From positions 1-32,666 of the forward strand of contig JABDBM010000045.1 of the NCBI GenBank assembly GCA_013288685.1: a stretch of 32,666 nucleotides of DNA, in the 5' to 3' direction. A model generated the notes under the pieces. It was given only the letters and a program-made list of their open reading frames with translations. It was not told where the DNA came from and did no database searches. Of the stretch, positions 14,425-22,845 are shown in pieces (position 1 is the stretch's first letter; every line of letters starts with the position of its first letter). A program made the position numbers and the translations under genes. The DNA is from Bacteroidota bacterium (GTDB lineage: Bacteria > Bacteroidota > Bacteroidia > Sphingobacteriales > Sphingobacteriaceae).

Positions 14425-16468
14425 TTCTTTCTTCTGCTTTTATACGGGCAAGGAACGCAATACCCTGGGCCATACGCTGTTCCCATGGATCGGCGGATTT
14501 GATTTCCGGCAATCTGCCCCGTTCGTTCTTGAACTTTAACGCGCGTTTGGCCAATTCCCGTGCTTCGTCCAATGAAATATTAGGCTTTTTACCTGAAATG
14601 ACCTCGGCCATTGCTTTTAAGCTTTGCTCTGTCATTGACTTGGACAAAATTGCATAAGCCTCACTAAATGGATTAATGCTATCGATCCAGTCTACATCAA
14701 GATCGCGCACATCCATGGCAAATCTACGTATGCCATCAATCAGGGCTGTATTGGCGCGACTGCTTAGTTCATTATCGATGTTAAGCGTTTCTTTTGCCTT
14801 CTGTGTCAGGTTCAGCGCGGCGACAGCATGTTGCCGTACCGCTTCCATATCCTCCTGGTCCAGTTCCGGATATCTGTCCCTGATTATTTTTCCCATGCGG
14901 ATCTGGGTCAGCTCCTGTGGTACAATCTCTTTATCAAATAGGCCGCGTTCGATGGTTTGTTTGTCCTGTGCAAAAGCCGCAATCACCTCATTGAGATCTT
15001 CTTTGCAGATACGCTGGGCGTCTTGGCTTTTTGGCATGGAAAGGCCTTTGATCTCGATCTGGAACTGGCCGGTTTCCTCATTGAACCCTACGTTCTCTTT
15101 CTGCGGATCGTAGCCGCCTTCTCCGTAGTCGAATCCTTCGACCGGACCGTTCTGCGGTTTCTTCGGCGTAAAATTGAATCTTGGAGCCAGTACCTGTTCC
15201 ATCAACAGACTTGCTGAAATGGCTTTTAGTGTATCATTGACGGCATCCGTAACTGCTCCTTCTGAAGCATCAGGTTCAGCAATCAGATTTGTGAAACGCG
15301 CATGGGTCTTGTTTGGCGCGTCACGCGTTGCGCGGCCAATGATTTGTACGATTTCGGTCAGACTCGAACGATAACCCACGGTTAGCGCATGTTCACACCA
15401 TATCCAGTCAAAGCCTTCTTTTGCCATGCCAAGTGCGATGATCATATCAACATGGTCGCGGTTTGTTTTGGCCTCCGGTAGTTTCAGCGAGGCAGAAACT
15501 TTGTTCCGCTTTGTGACATCATCATCCACCAAATCAGCGATCCGCAAAATTTTACCTGCCGCGGTTTTAACCAAATGAAAGCCGGTTACAGGATCGATAC
15601 CCTGCCAGCTTCCTAATTCTTCAATAATATGCTCAACTTCCTTTATCTTATCACCCATGCTTTCACGGGAGTTGACGTTCGGAATGTGAATGATCGTTTT
15701 TTCATTTGGATTAAGAACGCTCAGAATCTCATCAGCATAAGCGCCGCTATAGAAATAATAGCCGAGGTTCAGCGTCTTCAGGTATTCGTAGCCGTTGAGC
15801 TGCTCATAATAGGTATAGGTAACGGTATCGAACCTGGCTTCATCTTCCGGCATCAAAACTGGATTTGCATCACCGCGAAAATAAGAGCCGGTCATGGCAA
15901 CGATATCTGCTTTATCCCGTGCGACCAGCTGTTTAAGTTGTGAGCCAAGCACATTGCCTTCGTCGGCACTAACATGATGGAATTCATCAATAGCGATTAA
16001 GCGGTCATCAAAAACTTCAACGCCGAAACGCTCTAAGGCAAAGCGGAAGGTGGCGTGTGTACAAACCAATACCTTGTCGCCGCCATCCAGGAAAGACTTA
16101 ACCGAATTCACCTTACTGCCATCCTCACCGGGTGCGTTGCAAAGATTCCATTTCGGCTCGACTTTCCAGTCGAAGTAATAGCCAAACTTTGTGAGCGGTT
16201 CATCGGCAAAGCTTGAACCGATGGACTTTTCAGGCACGGCGATTATAGCTTGCTTAATTCCCTGATTGTGCAGCTTATCAAGCGCGATAAACATTAAAGC
16301 ACGGCTTTTACCGGAGGCTGGAGGTGACTTGATCAATAAATATTGTTCACCCCGTTTTTCATAAGCGCGTTCCTGCATGGCGCGCATACCCAACTCGTTC
16401 GATTTCGTAGAACTTCCGGTGCTTTTGTAATTTACCGTAACAGATGGTATGGTTTTTCTTTCCGTCAT
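14417..16468 (-). CDS. superfamily 2 helicase of a methyltransferase-linked system (YeeB-like)
   Basis: 683 residues. Walker A PPASGKS at 49-55, DEFHH (DExH box) starting at Asp161, MTGSYFRGD after it (motif III-like) and IIGRATRDAP near residue 378 (motif VI) define a two-lobed SF2 helicase or translocase of the restriction-enzyme type. The C-terminal about 250 residues are helical and have no recognised motif. Its ATG overlaps the methyltransferase stop as ATGA and it overlaps the GIY-YIG gene by 8 nt, so the three proteins are probably made in fixed ratio and form one complex that moves along DNA. Confidence 0.88.
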   Translation of the reverse strand: MTERKTIPSVTVNYKSTGSSTKSNELGMRAMQERAYEKRGEQYLLIKSPPASGKSRALMFIALDKLHNQGIKQAIIAVPEKSIGSSFADEPLTKFGYYFDWKVEPKWNLCNAPGEDGSKVNSVKSFLDGGDKVLVCTHATFRFALERFGVEVFDDRLIAIDEFHHVSADEGNVLGSQLKQLVARDKADIVAMTGSYFRGDANPVLMPEDEARFDTVTYTYYEQLNGYEYLKTLNLGYYFYSGAYADEILSVLNPNEKTIIHIPNVNSRESMGDKIKEVEHIIEELGSWQGIDPVTGFHLVKTAAGKILRIADLVDDDVTKRNKVSASLKLPEAKTNRDHVDMIIALGMAKEGFDWIWCEHALTVGYRSSLTEIVQIIGRATRDAPNKTHARFTNLIAEPDASEGAVTDAVNDTLKAISASLLMEQVLAPRFNFTPKKPQNGPVEGFDYGEGGYDPQKENVGFNEETGQFQIEIKGLSMPKSQDAQRICKEDLNEVIAAFAQDKQTIERGLFDKEIVPQELTQIRMGKIIRDRYPELDQEDMEAVRQHAVAALNLTQKAKETLNIDNELSSRANTALIDGIRRFAMDVRDLDVDWIDSINPFSEAYAILSKSMTEQSLKAMAEVISGKKPNISLDEARELAKRALKFKNERGRLPEIKSADPWEQRMAQGIAFLARIKAEERNG

Positions 16469-19218
16469 ACAGCTTCTCTTTTTGTAGTCATTTGCGTGTA
16501 CAAATCGAATAATTTTTCGAGTCGTTCCGTGTCATTTTTAAACCGGCGGCCAATATAGATGCGCTCCAGCACCTCGTCATTCCGGTCATGGGCCTGGCGC
16601 AAATCTTCTGGCATATTTTCCGGAACATACAGATCTGCAATTGTCGCAGGAAAATGACGCTCCCGTGCAATCAGGATTTCTTCGGCACAATGCGTTAAAT
16701 CATTCTTGTTTTTTTCAGTTAGGGTAGGCACTGGAAAAGTATTCCAGCCGAGGGTGTTGGAATAAGAAAAGCGCATTTCCAAACGAACACAAACTGCGCC
16801 GATCCAAACCCAATGGATCCGCGAAGCAATCAATGCCAAATTCCATAAGTCGGCGTCAAATATGCCGTACATTTTGCCTGTAATAATGCTTCCTGGCTTT
16901 AATAGCCCGACCGGGAGGTAATCCCGGTTTTCAGAGCTTATGGCGGGAATGGCAATAATTTCCTCGTCGCCATTTTGACGACGTTCAAAAAAAGTATGAG
17001 GCGATGAAGCAGCAGCCCGTGTTTCAGCTTTATCGCTTTTTGCCCGAGTTTCTGATACCGCGGCCAACCTCTTTTGAACATAAACATTTTGATTGGCGAA
17101 AGACAAATTATCCTCATTCAACCAAAGGCAATATTTTAGCTTACCTGAAATAAACTCATCAGAACCCAGACACAATCTAACTATACCCGCTTTTTCTTCC
17201 TCTTTAAAAAGGATCTTTTCGCTTGGCTGAATAAACAGATTGCCAGCATCGACGGGTATATTGCCCCGTTTGCAGTCAGGCAGTTCCCAATAAAGCGGCT
17301 TAGATCGCTTTTCTATAATCACATTGGGAGCAGCAGCCAAATAGGGATTGATGTTCTCGGCTTTCCTCTCGATCATTTGTCCGTCCTCACCATCGGAAAA
17401 CAGGCGACGCGTTTTACCTGCATGGTTAGTTATACCGACAATGACAACTGTCACCCCAGCGTTATAACTGGCCAGGTTATTCCACTTAAATGAAGTATGG
17501 GCGAAAGCAATTTCGTGCCCGGTTTTGAAGATCAGCGGCCAGAGAATCGGCACCTGCTGTCCCTGGCATATAGAATTGGTAGACACAAAGCCCGAAGCCG
17601 CATTGGTATGCTTGCCATATTCAGCCGCTTTCATAAACCAGCCGGCTACATAGTCCAAAGATTTCCAGGTATCTGTCTTGCCTTTAAATATTTCCTTCAA
17701 ATCTAATTTTTGTTCATTCGATTGCCATGTTGAACCGAGGTAAGGCGGGTTGCCGCAGATATAAGTTTCCCCACCTTCATTCTCGAAGTCGATCTCTGCT
17801 TGCTTAAGCGGCGTACTGAACAAGTCATTACTATAAATCTTAACACCTGTACCCGTTGGGGGACATACCGAAAACCAATTAATCTGTAGTGCATTGCCAC
17901 GGGTGATCCAGTTTTCAGCATTTAGCGGCAAGAATTCCGCCAACGCCAGTTTTTGGCCGCGATAGAGTACGTCGCATTGATATTCGGCAATGATGAGCGC
18001 CAGTCTCGCAATTTCCGCTGAAAAATCCCGCAGCTCAATCCCTCTATAGTTGGTTAGCGGGATTTCTGTCGGCAGGGTACTTTCCCCGCGCAGTTTGTTG
18101 ATCTCATATTCAATTTCCCGCATCTGTTTATAGGCAATTACGAGGAAATTTCCGGACCCGCAAGCCGGATCGAACACACGGATGCGCGAAATCCGTTTGC
18201 GCAGGTTAAGCAGCTTTCGCGCATTATCGCCTGCCTCCTCCAGCTGCGCCCTCAGATCATCAAGGAATAAGGGATTCAGCACCTTCAGTATATTAGGAAC
18301 AGATGTGTAATGCATTCCCAATGCCCCGCGTTCATCGTCATCGGCCACCGCCTGGATCATCGAGCCGAAAATATCGGGATTGATCTTCTTCCAGTCCAGG
18401 TTACCCACATGAAGCAAGTAAGACCGTCCTATTTTTGTGAATTTTGGTGTTTCAGTCGATCCGGAAAATAGTTGTCCGTTGACGTAAGGAAATTTAAAAG
18501 CCCAGTTCCTGATTTTCTTTTCGACGCGTTCATCGTGTTTGGTATCCATCGCCCGAAAGATCTCACCAATAATCTCATGGGTATCAGATGCATCGCCGGT
18601 ACTCATCTGCTGCACGGTGTCCGTGAAAAGACCATCGCCTGTAAAAATATCCGTATCCTCTGCGAAGAAGCAGAAGATCAAACGCGCCAGGAAATGGTTC
18701 ATATCATGGCGGCGTTCCGCCGTTGCCCATTCTGGGTTATGGCGTAGCAATTCGATATAGAGTTTATTCAGGCGGCTTGTCGCTTTTATATCGAAAGCAT
18801 TTTCACGGATTTGTTTGACGGTGCTAATCCCTGCTAAAGGCAGGAAAAAGCCAAAATAATTGTGAAAGGCCTGATAATCACACGCGACGGTTTCACCGCT
18901 GTTCACATCTTCCGCCTGAAATTCCTTACCATCGGTAGCTAAAACAAATTTTGCTTTTGCCCTGGCAGTGGCGGGGCTTTCTTTGAGCTTAATCAGCGTT
19001 TCCGTAACCTGACCCTCATCGCATACAGCGATATGGATATTATTGTGCTGCAATACGCCACCTTCAATATCTGATTTGTTGTTATTGCCGGTTTGCAGGC
19101 GTTTAATAGTGGTTGATTTGTTACCAAAAGCTTCTAAGAACGCATACGGAAATTCTGCAGGAACAAAAGGCTGTTCTGCTAATATGGAAATAGCTTCTTC
19201 GATCTCAACAGCATTCAT
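16465..19218 (-). CDS. MmeI/YeeA-like adenine-specific DNA methyltransferase
   Basis: 917 residues. The order matches MmeI-type enzymes: an N-terminal region with FPYAFLEAFGN and RRHDMNHFLARLIFCFFAEDTDIF (helical spacer), SAM-binding motif FDPACGSGNF from Phe349, catalytic NPPY at 490-493 (amino-methyltransferase, probably N6-adenine), a target-recognition region (about 620-820) and a C-terminal RFSYSNTLGWNTFPVP. The N-terminal D...ExK nuclease motif of true MmeI enzymes is not visible, so this protein probably only methylates, with cutting left to the downstream genes. It leads the operon; no strong promoter box is seen upstream. Likely role: host protection and target recognition in a restriction-type system. 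Confidence 0.88.
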   Translation of the reverse strand: MNAVEIEEAISILAEQPFVPAEFPYAFLEAFGNKSTTIKRLQTGNNNKSDIEGGVLQHNNIHIAVCDEGQVTETLIKLKESPATARAKAKFVLATDGKEFQAEDVNSGETVACDYQAFHNYFGFFLPLAGISTVKQIRENAFDIKATSRLNKLYIELLRHNPEWATAERRHDMNHFLARLIFCFFAEDTDIFTGDGLFTDTVQQMSTGDASDTHEIIGEIFRAMDTKHDERVEKKIRNWAFKFPYVNGQLFSGSTETPKFTKIGRSYLLHVGNLDWKKINPDIFGSMIQAVADDDERGALGMHYTSVPNILKVLNPLFLDDLRAQLEEAGDNARKLLNLRKRISRIRVFDPACGSGNFLVIAYKQMREIEYEINKLRGESTLPTEIPLTNYRGIELRDFSAEIARLALIIAEYQCDVLYRGQKLALAEFLPLNAENWITRGNALQINWFSVCPPTGTGVKIYSNDLFSTPLKQAEIDFENEGGETYICGNPPYLGSTWQSNEQKLDLKEIFKGKTDTWKSLDYVAGWFMKAAEYGKHTNAASGFVSTNSICQGQQVPILWPLIFKTGHEIAFAHTSFKWNNLASYNAGVTVVIVGITNHAGKTRRLFSDGEDGQMIERKAENINPYLAAAPNVIIEKRSKPLYWELPDCKRGNIPVDAGNLFIQPSEKILFKEEEKAGIVRLCLGSDEFISGKLKYCLWLNEDNLSFANQNVYVQKRLAAVSETRAKSDKAETRAAASSPHTFFERRQNGDEEIIAIPAISSENRDYLPVGLLKPGSIITGKMYGIFDADLWNLALIASRIHWVWIGAVCVRLEMRFSYSNTLGWNTFPVPTLTEKNKNDLTHCAEEILIARERHFPATIADLYVPENMPEDLRQAHDRNDEVLERIYIGRRFKNDTERLEKLFDLYTQMTTKREAV

Positions 19219-19470
19219 TCTTTATTTCATATCAATAAGGCCGCCAGGCGTAGTATTTTTAATACCTGAATTTTATTTTAAAACTCTCAGTTATAGAGCT
19301 TGAACAATTCACGGGGTTTTCTAACAAGGTTAGTAATTTTTCTGGACTCTTAAGAAATGAAAATACGAATTGCGTTATTATATTACCATACCGTGTGGCT
19401 GACCTGTTGTGAAGCCATATTCTACCTCTACAAAGTTATGAAGTGGATAAGCAATATGATCAACGGAACA

Positions 19471-19552
19471 ACAACTGCCTGGCGTAATAAAGGTGGATGG
19501 GTTGACCGGCAGCGCAGCGGGCGGACAACGAGGGAGCCCTGATGCGGCAGGA
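19471..19552 (+). repeat. imperfect direct repeat, copy B, in a 395-nt gene-free stretch
   Basis: Aligns over about 82 nt with 9912-9993, same orientation (blocks CGTAATA, GGGTTGACC, AGCGCAGCG, CGAGGGAGCCC/TGATGCGG). The copy lies in the gap 19219-19613 between the methyltransferase and CoiA-like genes. A short frame starting with MKWISNMINGTTTAW crosses it, but the upstream part is AT-rich and I do not accept it as a gene. Nothing else is recognised in the gap. Together the two copies bracket the TcmP and YeeABC-like modules. Confidence 0.6.
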
Positions 19553-19613
19553 ATTGACCTGAAGTAATGAGTAAAATGCATAGCAACGACTTAGATAAGT
19601 ATTTAGAGGATTG

Positions 19614-20396
19614 TCATCGCCTTCCTTTCCCATAGCGTAACATTCTGCTGGCCTTATTGAAATCAATATTCGCCTGTCGCTGGCGCTGGATGGCTAATCG
19701 TTTAACTGTTTGCTGTTCAACATTTGTTATTTCTTTTGCCATGTGAAGGAACCACCTTAATAATTCACCATTAGCAGCAATTTGTACGAAAGTATCACGT
19801 GAGACCCTAGTAACTATTGCATAGCCAAGCCGGGTTGCAAATAAGCAGTAAAGATCTTCCGGGCCTTCAAGGCCCCTGAAATCGAAAATAACAGGGATAA
19901 AACCCCTCAACCATGCTGCGGGAAAATAATCTTCAGGGCGGTGTAAATTAAATGGCTTTCCTATTTCCGGGAACAATTGACTTTTATTGTTAAAGAAACG
20001 CTGATGATCACTTTTCAAACGCATCCCATCGACTACCCATACCATATTTCCATAAAAACTTTGGCGGGCGTTTCGCTCCTGGGGATCAATATGTGAGTGT
20101 TGAAATTCTATCACCAGTCCATGCGCAGTCCGTACATCGGCGATATGAATTTCGCTTGTTCGCTGATCCTGCATAATTATTTCCTGACATTCGACAGGGA
20201 ATTTATTTTTCCAAGCGCGATGCCATTCTGTTTCGGGCTCCCACCAGCTATCGCACTCTCTTTTGTTGAAATGCGACCAATGATGTATACGGTGTGTCCC
20301 GCATTTAGCAATAACCAGCTGTCCGCATCCTGGACAGGTGCCTTTTAAACCAGGTTTAGCCTCAACCCGAGTTTGATCAATCAACGCAAACTGCAT
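19614..20396 (-). CDS. CoiA-like nuclease
   Basis: 260 residues. The N-terminus has a zinc-finger-like CPGC (Cys21, Cys24) with KCGTHRIHHWSH, the family signature in which the protein 'checks' a CxxC and H-H. It is followed by ESEWH-like ETEWHRAWKN and the nuclease motif HIADVRT...VIEFQHS (Asp87, Glu97, Gln99), as in the competence protein CoiA family with a PD-(D/E)xK-type core. A helical C-terminal tail ends in a basic GKGRR. CoiA proteins promote recombination of incoming single-stranded DNA in competent bacteria; on mobile elements copies like this may process transferred or invading DNA. It is monocistronic, with a good -7 box about 30 nt upstream. Confidence 0.8.
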   Translation of the reverse strand: MQFALIDQTRVEAKPGLKGTCPGCGQLVIAKCGTHRIHHWSHFNKRECDSWWEPETEWHRAWKNKFPVECQEIIMQDQRTSEIHIADVRTAHGLVIEFQHSHIDPQERNARQSFYGNMVWVVDGMRLKSDHQRFFNNKSQLFPEIGKPFNLHRPEDYFPAAWLRGFIPVIFDFRGLEGPEDLYCLFATRLGYAIVTRVSRDTFVQIAANGELLRWFLHMAKEITNVEQQTVKRLAIQRQRQANIDFNKASRMLRYGKGRR

Positions 20397-20424
20397 AGTT
20401 AGCTTTCTTTTAATTACTGTTATT

Positions 20425-20432
20425 CAAATCTA
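20425..20432 (-). promoter_or_regulatory. -7 promoter box of the CoiA-like gene
   Basis: Read on the minus strand this is TAGATTTG, a perfect TAnnTTTG match, 28 nt upstream of the ATG at 20396. No -33 TTTG is found at the standard spacing. Confidence 0.35.
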
Positions 20433-20483
20433 AATTCTTTCATCTATTTTCGGGCCTTCAGCATCATTGAAAAAGAAAAATAG

Positions 20484-20678
20484 TATTCTGGAGCAAATGA
20501 TAGTGGTTGCCGCCAATATTATTATTTAATAGTTGCAGGCCTGGCTCTGACTCTATTCTTTTTATCTTCGGGGGCATATCTATTTAGCCCATCAAAAATA
20601 AGTGGCATTAAGCGGCTTTCGGCGCTAATTGGTATCCAAATATTAGCGGTGATTGGTCTCTATTTTTGCATGAAATAG
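20484..20678 (+). pseudogene. remnant of a small membrane protein gene
   Basis: One frame with no ATG, GTG or TTG at a sensible place is open for 64 codons and encodes two strongly hydrophobic segments (LIVAGLALTLFFLSSGAYLF and ALIGIQILAVIGLYFC) separated by a short polar loop with SPSKISGIKR, ending FCMK. That is the look of a real two-helix inner-membrane protein, so I think the start has been lost by mutation or a frameshift. An ATG in another frame just upstream (20507) ends after 10 codons. The remaining bases of the 390-nt gap hold a promoter-like box near 20774 and nothing else I recognise. Confidence 0.3.
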
Positions 20679-20773
20679 TTTTAATTTTTATGCGAATAGA
20701 AAAGTTACTCAGCTTGACCTGACTCACTCAGGACACACCACTACAATTATATTTCCTTTTATGGACCTTGTGT

Positions 20774-20781
20774 TATATTTG
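20774..20781 (+). promoter_or_regulatory. near-consensus Bacteroidota promoter for the small-gene/S1-nuclease operon
   Basis: TATATTTG matches TAnnTTTG exactly, and a TTTC at 20752-20755 lies 18 nt upstream, close to the expected TTTG. The predicted transcript start falls almost on the ATG at 20786, so the mRNA could be leaderless or nearly so. Confidence 0.4.
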
Positions 20782-20785
20782 GGCC

Positions 20786-21010
20786 ATGGATGAACTTGTG
20801 CTCACCATCAAATACAAAGAGAAAAACCTGGATTTACCTTTGAGTGCTTACGCTTATGGTCATACTTACAGGATAGCGGTAAAAGTAAACGAAGACGAAA
20901 TTATCTTTGAGCCGGATGAGGAGCGGCAACTGAGAGCGTTTGCGTCGGAACATATGGACAAGGAGCTGATCGCTGTTATTGCAGCGGAATTGGAAAAAAT
21001 TCGCGAATGA
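20786..21010 (+). CDS. small unknown protein (74 aa)
   Basis: I choose ATG 20786; an in-frame TTG at 20768 lies inside the promoter box. The product is acidic (EDEIIFEPDEERQLRAFASEH) with an N-terminal strand pair (ELVLTIKYKEKNLDLPL) and a C-terminal helix, no membrane segment. Its stop overlaps the next gene's start as ATGA, so the two are coupled. Function unknown; the next two genes follow on the same strand with a 4-nt overlap and a 22-nt gap and probably form one operon ending in a secreted nuclease. Confidence 0.6.
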   Translation: MDELVLTIKYKEKNLDLPLSAYAYGHTYRIAVKVNEDEIIFEPDEERQLRAFASEHMDKELIAVIAAELEKIRE

Positions 21011-21237
21011 TAACTCTATACGATTTTAACGGGCTGGACGAAAAGGGAAAAGGCGATGTGGTCTTTAGCCAGGGAACATTCATCGACGACCGGGCTGAGG
21101 GGGAATATAAGGTACAGCTTTACCGGGTGCACGGTTTTTACGTTGAGGTATATTATCATGCTGTGCGAAATTCAGTTGATCGTTACCGCGCATTTATTAC
21201 CGCAAATCAACTTGGCGCGTATATCAAACCCAAATGA
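21007..21237 (+). CDS. small unknown protein (76 aa)
   Basis: ATG overlaps the stop of the preceding gene (ATGA). Product is beta-rich by eye: VVFSQGTFIDDR, YKVQLYRVHGFYVEVYYH, followed by a helix VDRYRAFITANQL. Soluble, no signal peptide. I do not recognise the family, but the even strand pattern and the coupling support a real gene. It is followed 22 nt later by the S1/P1 nuclease gene. Confidence 0.6.
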   Translation: MITLYDFNGLDEKGKGDVVFSQGTFIDDRAEGEYKVQLYRVHGFYVEVYYHAVRNSVDRYRAFITANQLGAYIKPK

Positions 21238-21259
21238 ATTTATTATTTGAAATTAATTG

Positions 21260-22357
21260 ATGAAGAAAAGAATTGTTCTAACAATCGGGTCATTGGCATT
21301 GGTTATACTGATCGGGGCATGGGGACGTACCGGCCATACTACCATTGGCATTATTGCAGAAAACCACCTAACGCCAAAGGCGAAAGATGCGGTCACTACG
21401 CTGCTGAACGGGCAAACTTTGTCCGATGTGGCCAGCTGGGCAGATGATAACCGTGACCGGACGACCGCGCCCTGGCATTTTATCAATGTAGAGCTGGGCT
21501 TATCGTATGATGAGTTTAGTAAGGAAGTGGCTGCGAAGGAAGATGTGTACACCGTGCTGCAGGCACAGGAAGCGATCTTAGCGGATAACAGCGCCCCGGC
21601 TGAAAAGCGGGCAACTGCGCTAAAATATATCGTGCATTTTGTAGGGGACATCCACCAGCCGATGCATGTCAGCCGGGCGGAAGATAAAGGAGGGAATTCG
21701 ATACAGGTGAGGTATGACGGCGAGGGTACGAATCTGCACAACTTGTGGGATACCCGGTTGCTGGAACATGCCGGGCTAAACCCGCAACAGCTGGCGGCAA
21801 AGTTTGACCATGTGGGCCAGGCAGAAATCGGGAAATGGCTAGGCGACCCGGAGATACTTTGGGCCTGGGAGAGTTACCAGATCAGCACACAGCAATATGG
21901 CGAGGTGGAAAAAAATGGAACAGATATTGACAACGCCTACTACAAAGCGCACATGTCGGTTATTGAAAACCGGATCGAAAAGGCAGGTATCCGGTTGGCG
22001 GGTGTCCTTAACCGCATTCTGGATCATGCCAGCGTACAGGCACCGCCTGTAGCTGCGACCGCGCACGCTGCTGGCACGGCTAAAACCATTAATGTAACTG
22101 ATGCGGCTTCCCATTATGGCGAACAGGTTATCATTACCGCGAAAGTGTTTGGCACAAAGGATTTCGGCAGCATGGTTCTAGTCAATTTAGGCGCGGCTTA
22201 CCCCAATAGCCCGCTAACAGTGGTGCTGCGCGGCGACGCAAAAAGCCAGGGCAATTCATTGCAGGATAAAACTATTACCGTTACCGGCAAGGTCGAAGAT
22301 TACAAAGGCAAGCCAGAGATCGTGATCAATGATGCAAACCAGCTAAAGGTCAATTAA
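21260..22357 (+). CDS. secreted S1/P1-family nuclease with C-terminal OB-like domain
   Basis: 365 residues from ATG 21260 (a TTG lies one codon before). A lysine/arginine start and a hydrophobic stretch form a signal peptide ending GA before Trp21, which would become the N-terminal zinc-binding Trp of mature S1/P1 nucleases. Zinc-ligand regions follow in order: WGRTGH, ASWADDNR, PWHFIN, IVHFVGDIHQPMHVSRAEDKGGN, and NLHNLWDTRLLE. These enzymes cut single-stranded DNA and RNA with three zinc ions outside the cytoplasm. Residues from about 270 add a segment (VTDAASHYGEQVIITAKVFG, TVTGKVEDYKGKPEIVI) typical of OB-fold nucleic-acid-binding domains. It ends 16 nt from the convergent Api92-like gene. 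Confidence 0.9.
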   Translation: MKKRIVLTIGSLALVILIGAWGRTGHTTIGIIAENHLTPKAKDAVTTLLNGQTLSDVASWADDNRDRTTAPWHFINVELGLSYDEFSKEVAAKEDVYTVLQAQEAILADNSAPAEKRATALKYIVHFVGDIHQPMHVSRAEDKGGNSIQVRYDGEGTNLHNLWDTRLLEHAGLNPQQLAAKFDHVGQAEIGKWLGDPEILWAWESYQISTQQYGEVEKNGTDIDNAYYKAHMSVIENRIEKAGIRLAGVLNRILDHASVQAPPVAATAHAAGTAKTINVTDAASHYGEQVIITAKVFGTKDFGSMVLVNLGAAYPNSPLTVVLRGDAKSQGNSLQDKTITVTGKVEDYKGKPEIVINDANQLKVN

Positions 22358-22373
22358 ACTGAAAGTGTTAATG

Positions 22374-22808
22374 TCAGCGTTCCGGCCCCTGTCCCATGAG
22401 CAATGATGCCTGCAATTCCTTTAAATCGAAAAATGCAGGGTTATTGCCGCGGCCTTTTTGGGTGTAGGTATTTATATTAATAAATTGGGTTTCCCTGGCT
22501 GTCCGCACCGCTTCACCGTAAAGCCCGGCCATCGGTTCCTGGTACCAGGCAATATAATCTACGCCATAATGATCGGCAATGTCATCCAGCACTTCCAGGT
22601 TGGGCACCCAGTTGGTTTCGTAGCTGATCCAACTAGGGCCGACTGCAATATCTTCCATGTAGCCTGTACCACCCTTTACAAAATCAGGCATGTGATAGCG
22701 TTTGCTCCGCATTTGCTTTTTATCTATATCATCAAAAAGCTGCCGGATTTCTTCAAGGGAATTTTCACCGCCAATAAACCTGACGCTGTTGGAACAATAA
22801 TTTGCCAT
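22374..22808 (-). CDS. Api92-like protein (ferredoxin-like domain)
   Basis: 144 residues starting MANYCSNSVRFIGGENSLEEI, the recognisable start of Api92-like/YubB-type proteins with a ferredoxin-like fold found on plasmids, phages and conjugative elements. The later WISYETNWVPNLEVLDDIADHYG and YIAWYQEPMAGLYGE are also typical. The role is not known. It is last in the element cluster and is probably a separate transcript, since two hairpins lie between it and the small membrane protein gene upstream. Confidence 0.75.
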   Translation of the reverse strand: MANYCSNSVRFIGGENSLEEIRQLFDDIDKKQMRSKRYHMPDFVKGGTGYMEDIAVGPSWISYETNWVPNLEVLDDIADHYGVDYIAWYQEPMAGLYGEAVRTARETQFININTYTQKGRGNNPAFFDLKELQASLLMGQGPER

Positions 22809-22845
22809 GGGATATTCAAAGGAGATGGTTGTGACCGGTAAAATA

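Noticed and set aside
13846..14502. A 218-codon + strand frame inside the GIY-YIG gene
   Set aside because: Hydrophobic, Phe-rich antisense shadow of an acidic, Lys-rich coding region; the minus-strand gene has a clear domain.
19357..19666. Short open frames across repeat copy B
   Set aside because: The frames differ from those across copy A after short gaps and run into AT-rich non-coding sequence; treated as a repeat instead.
21253..21741. A 162-codon minus-strand frame
   Set aside because: Antisense of the S1/P1 nuclease gene, which has a signal peptide and all zinc-ligand motifs.
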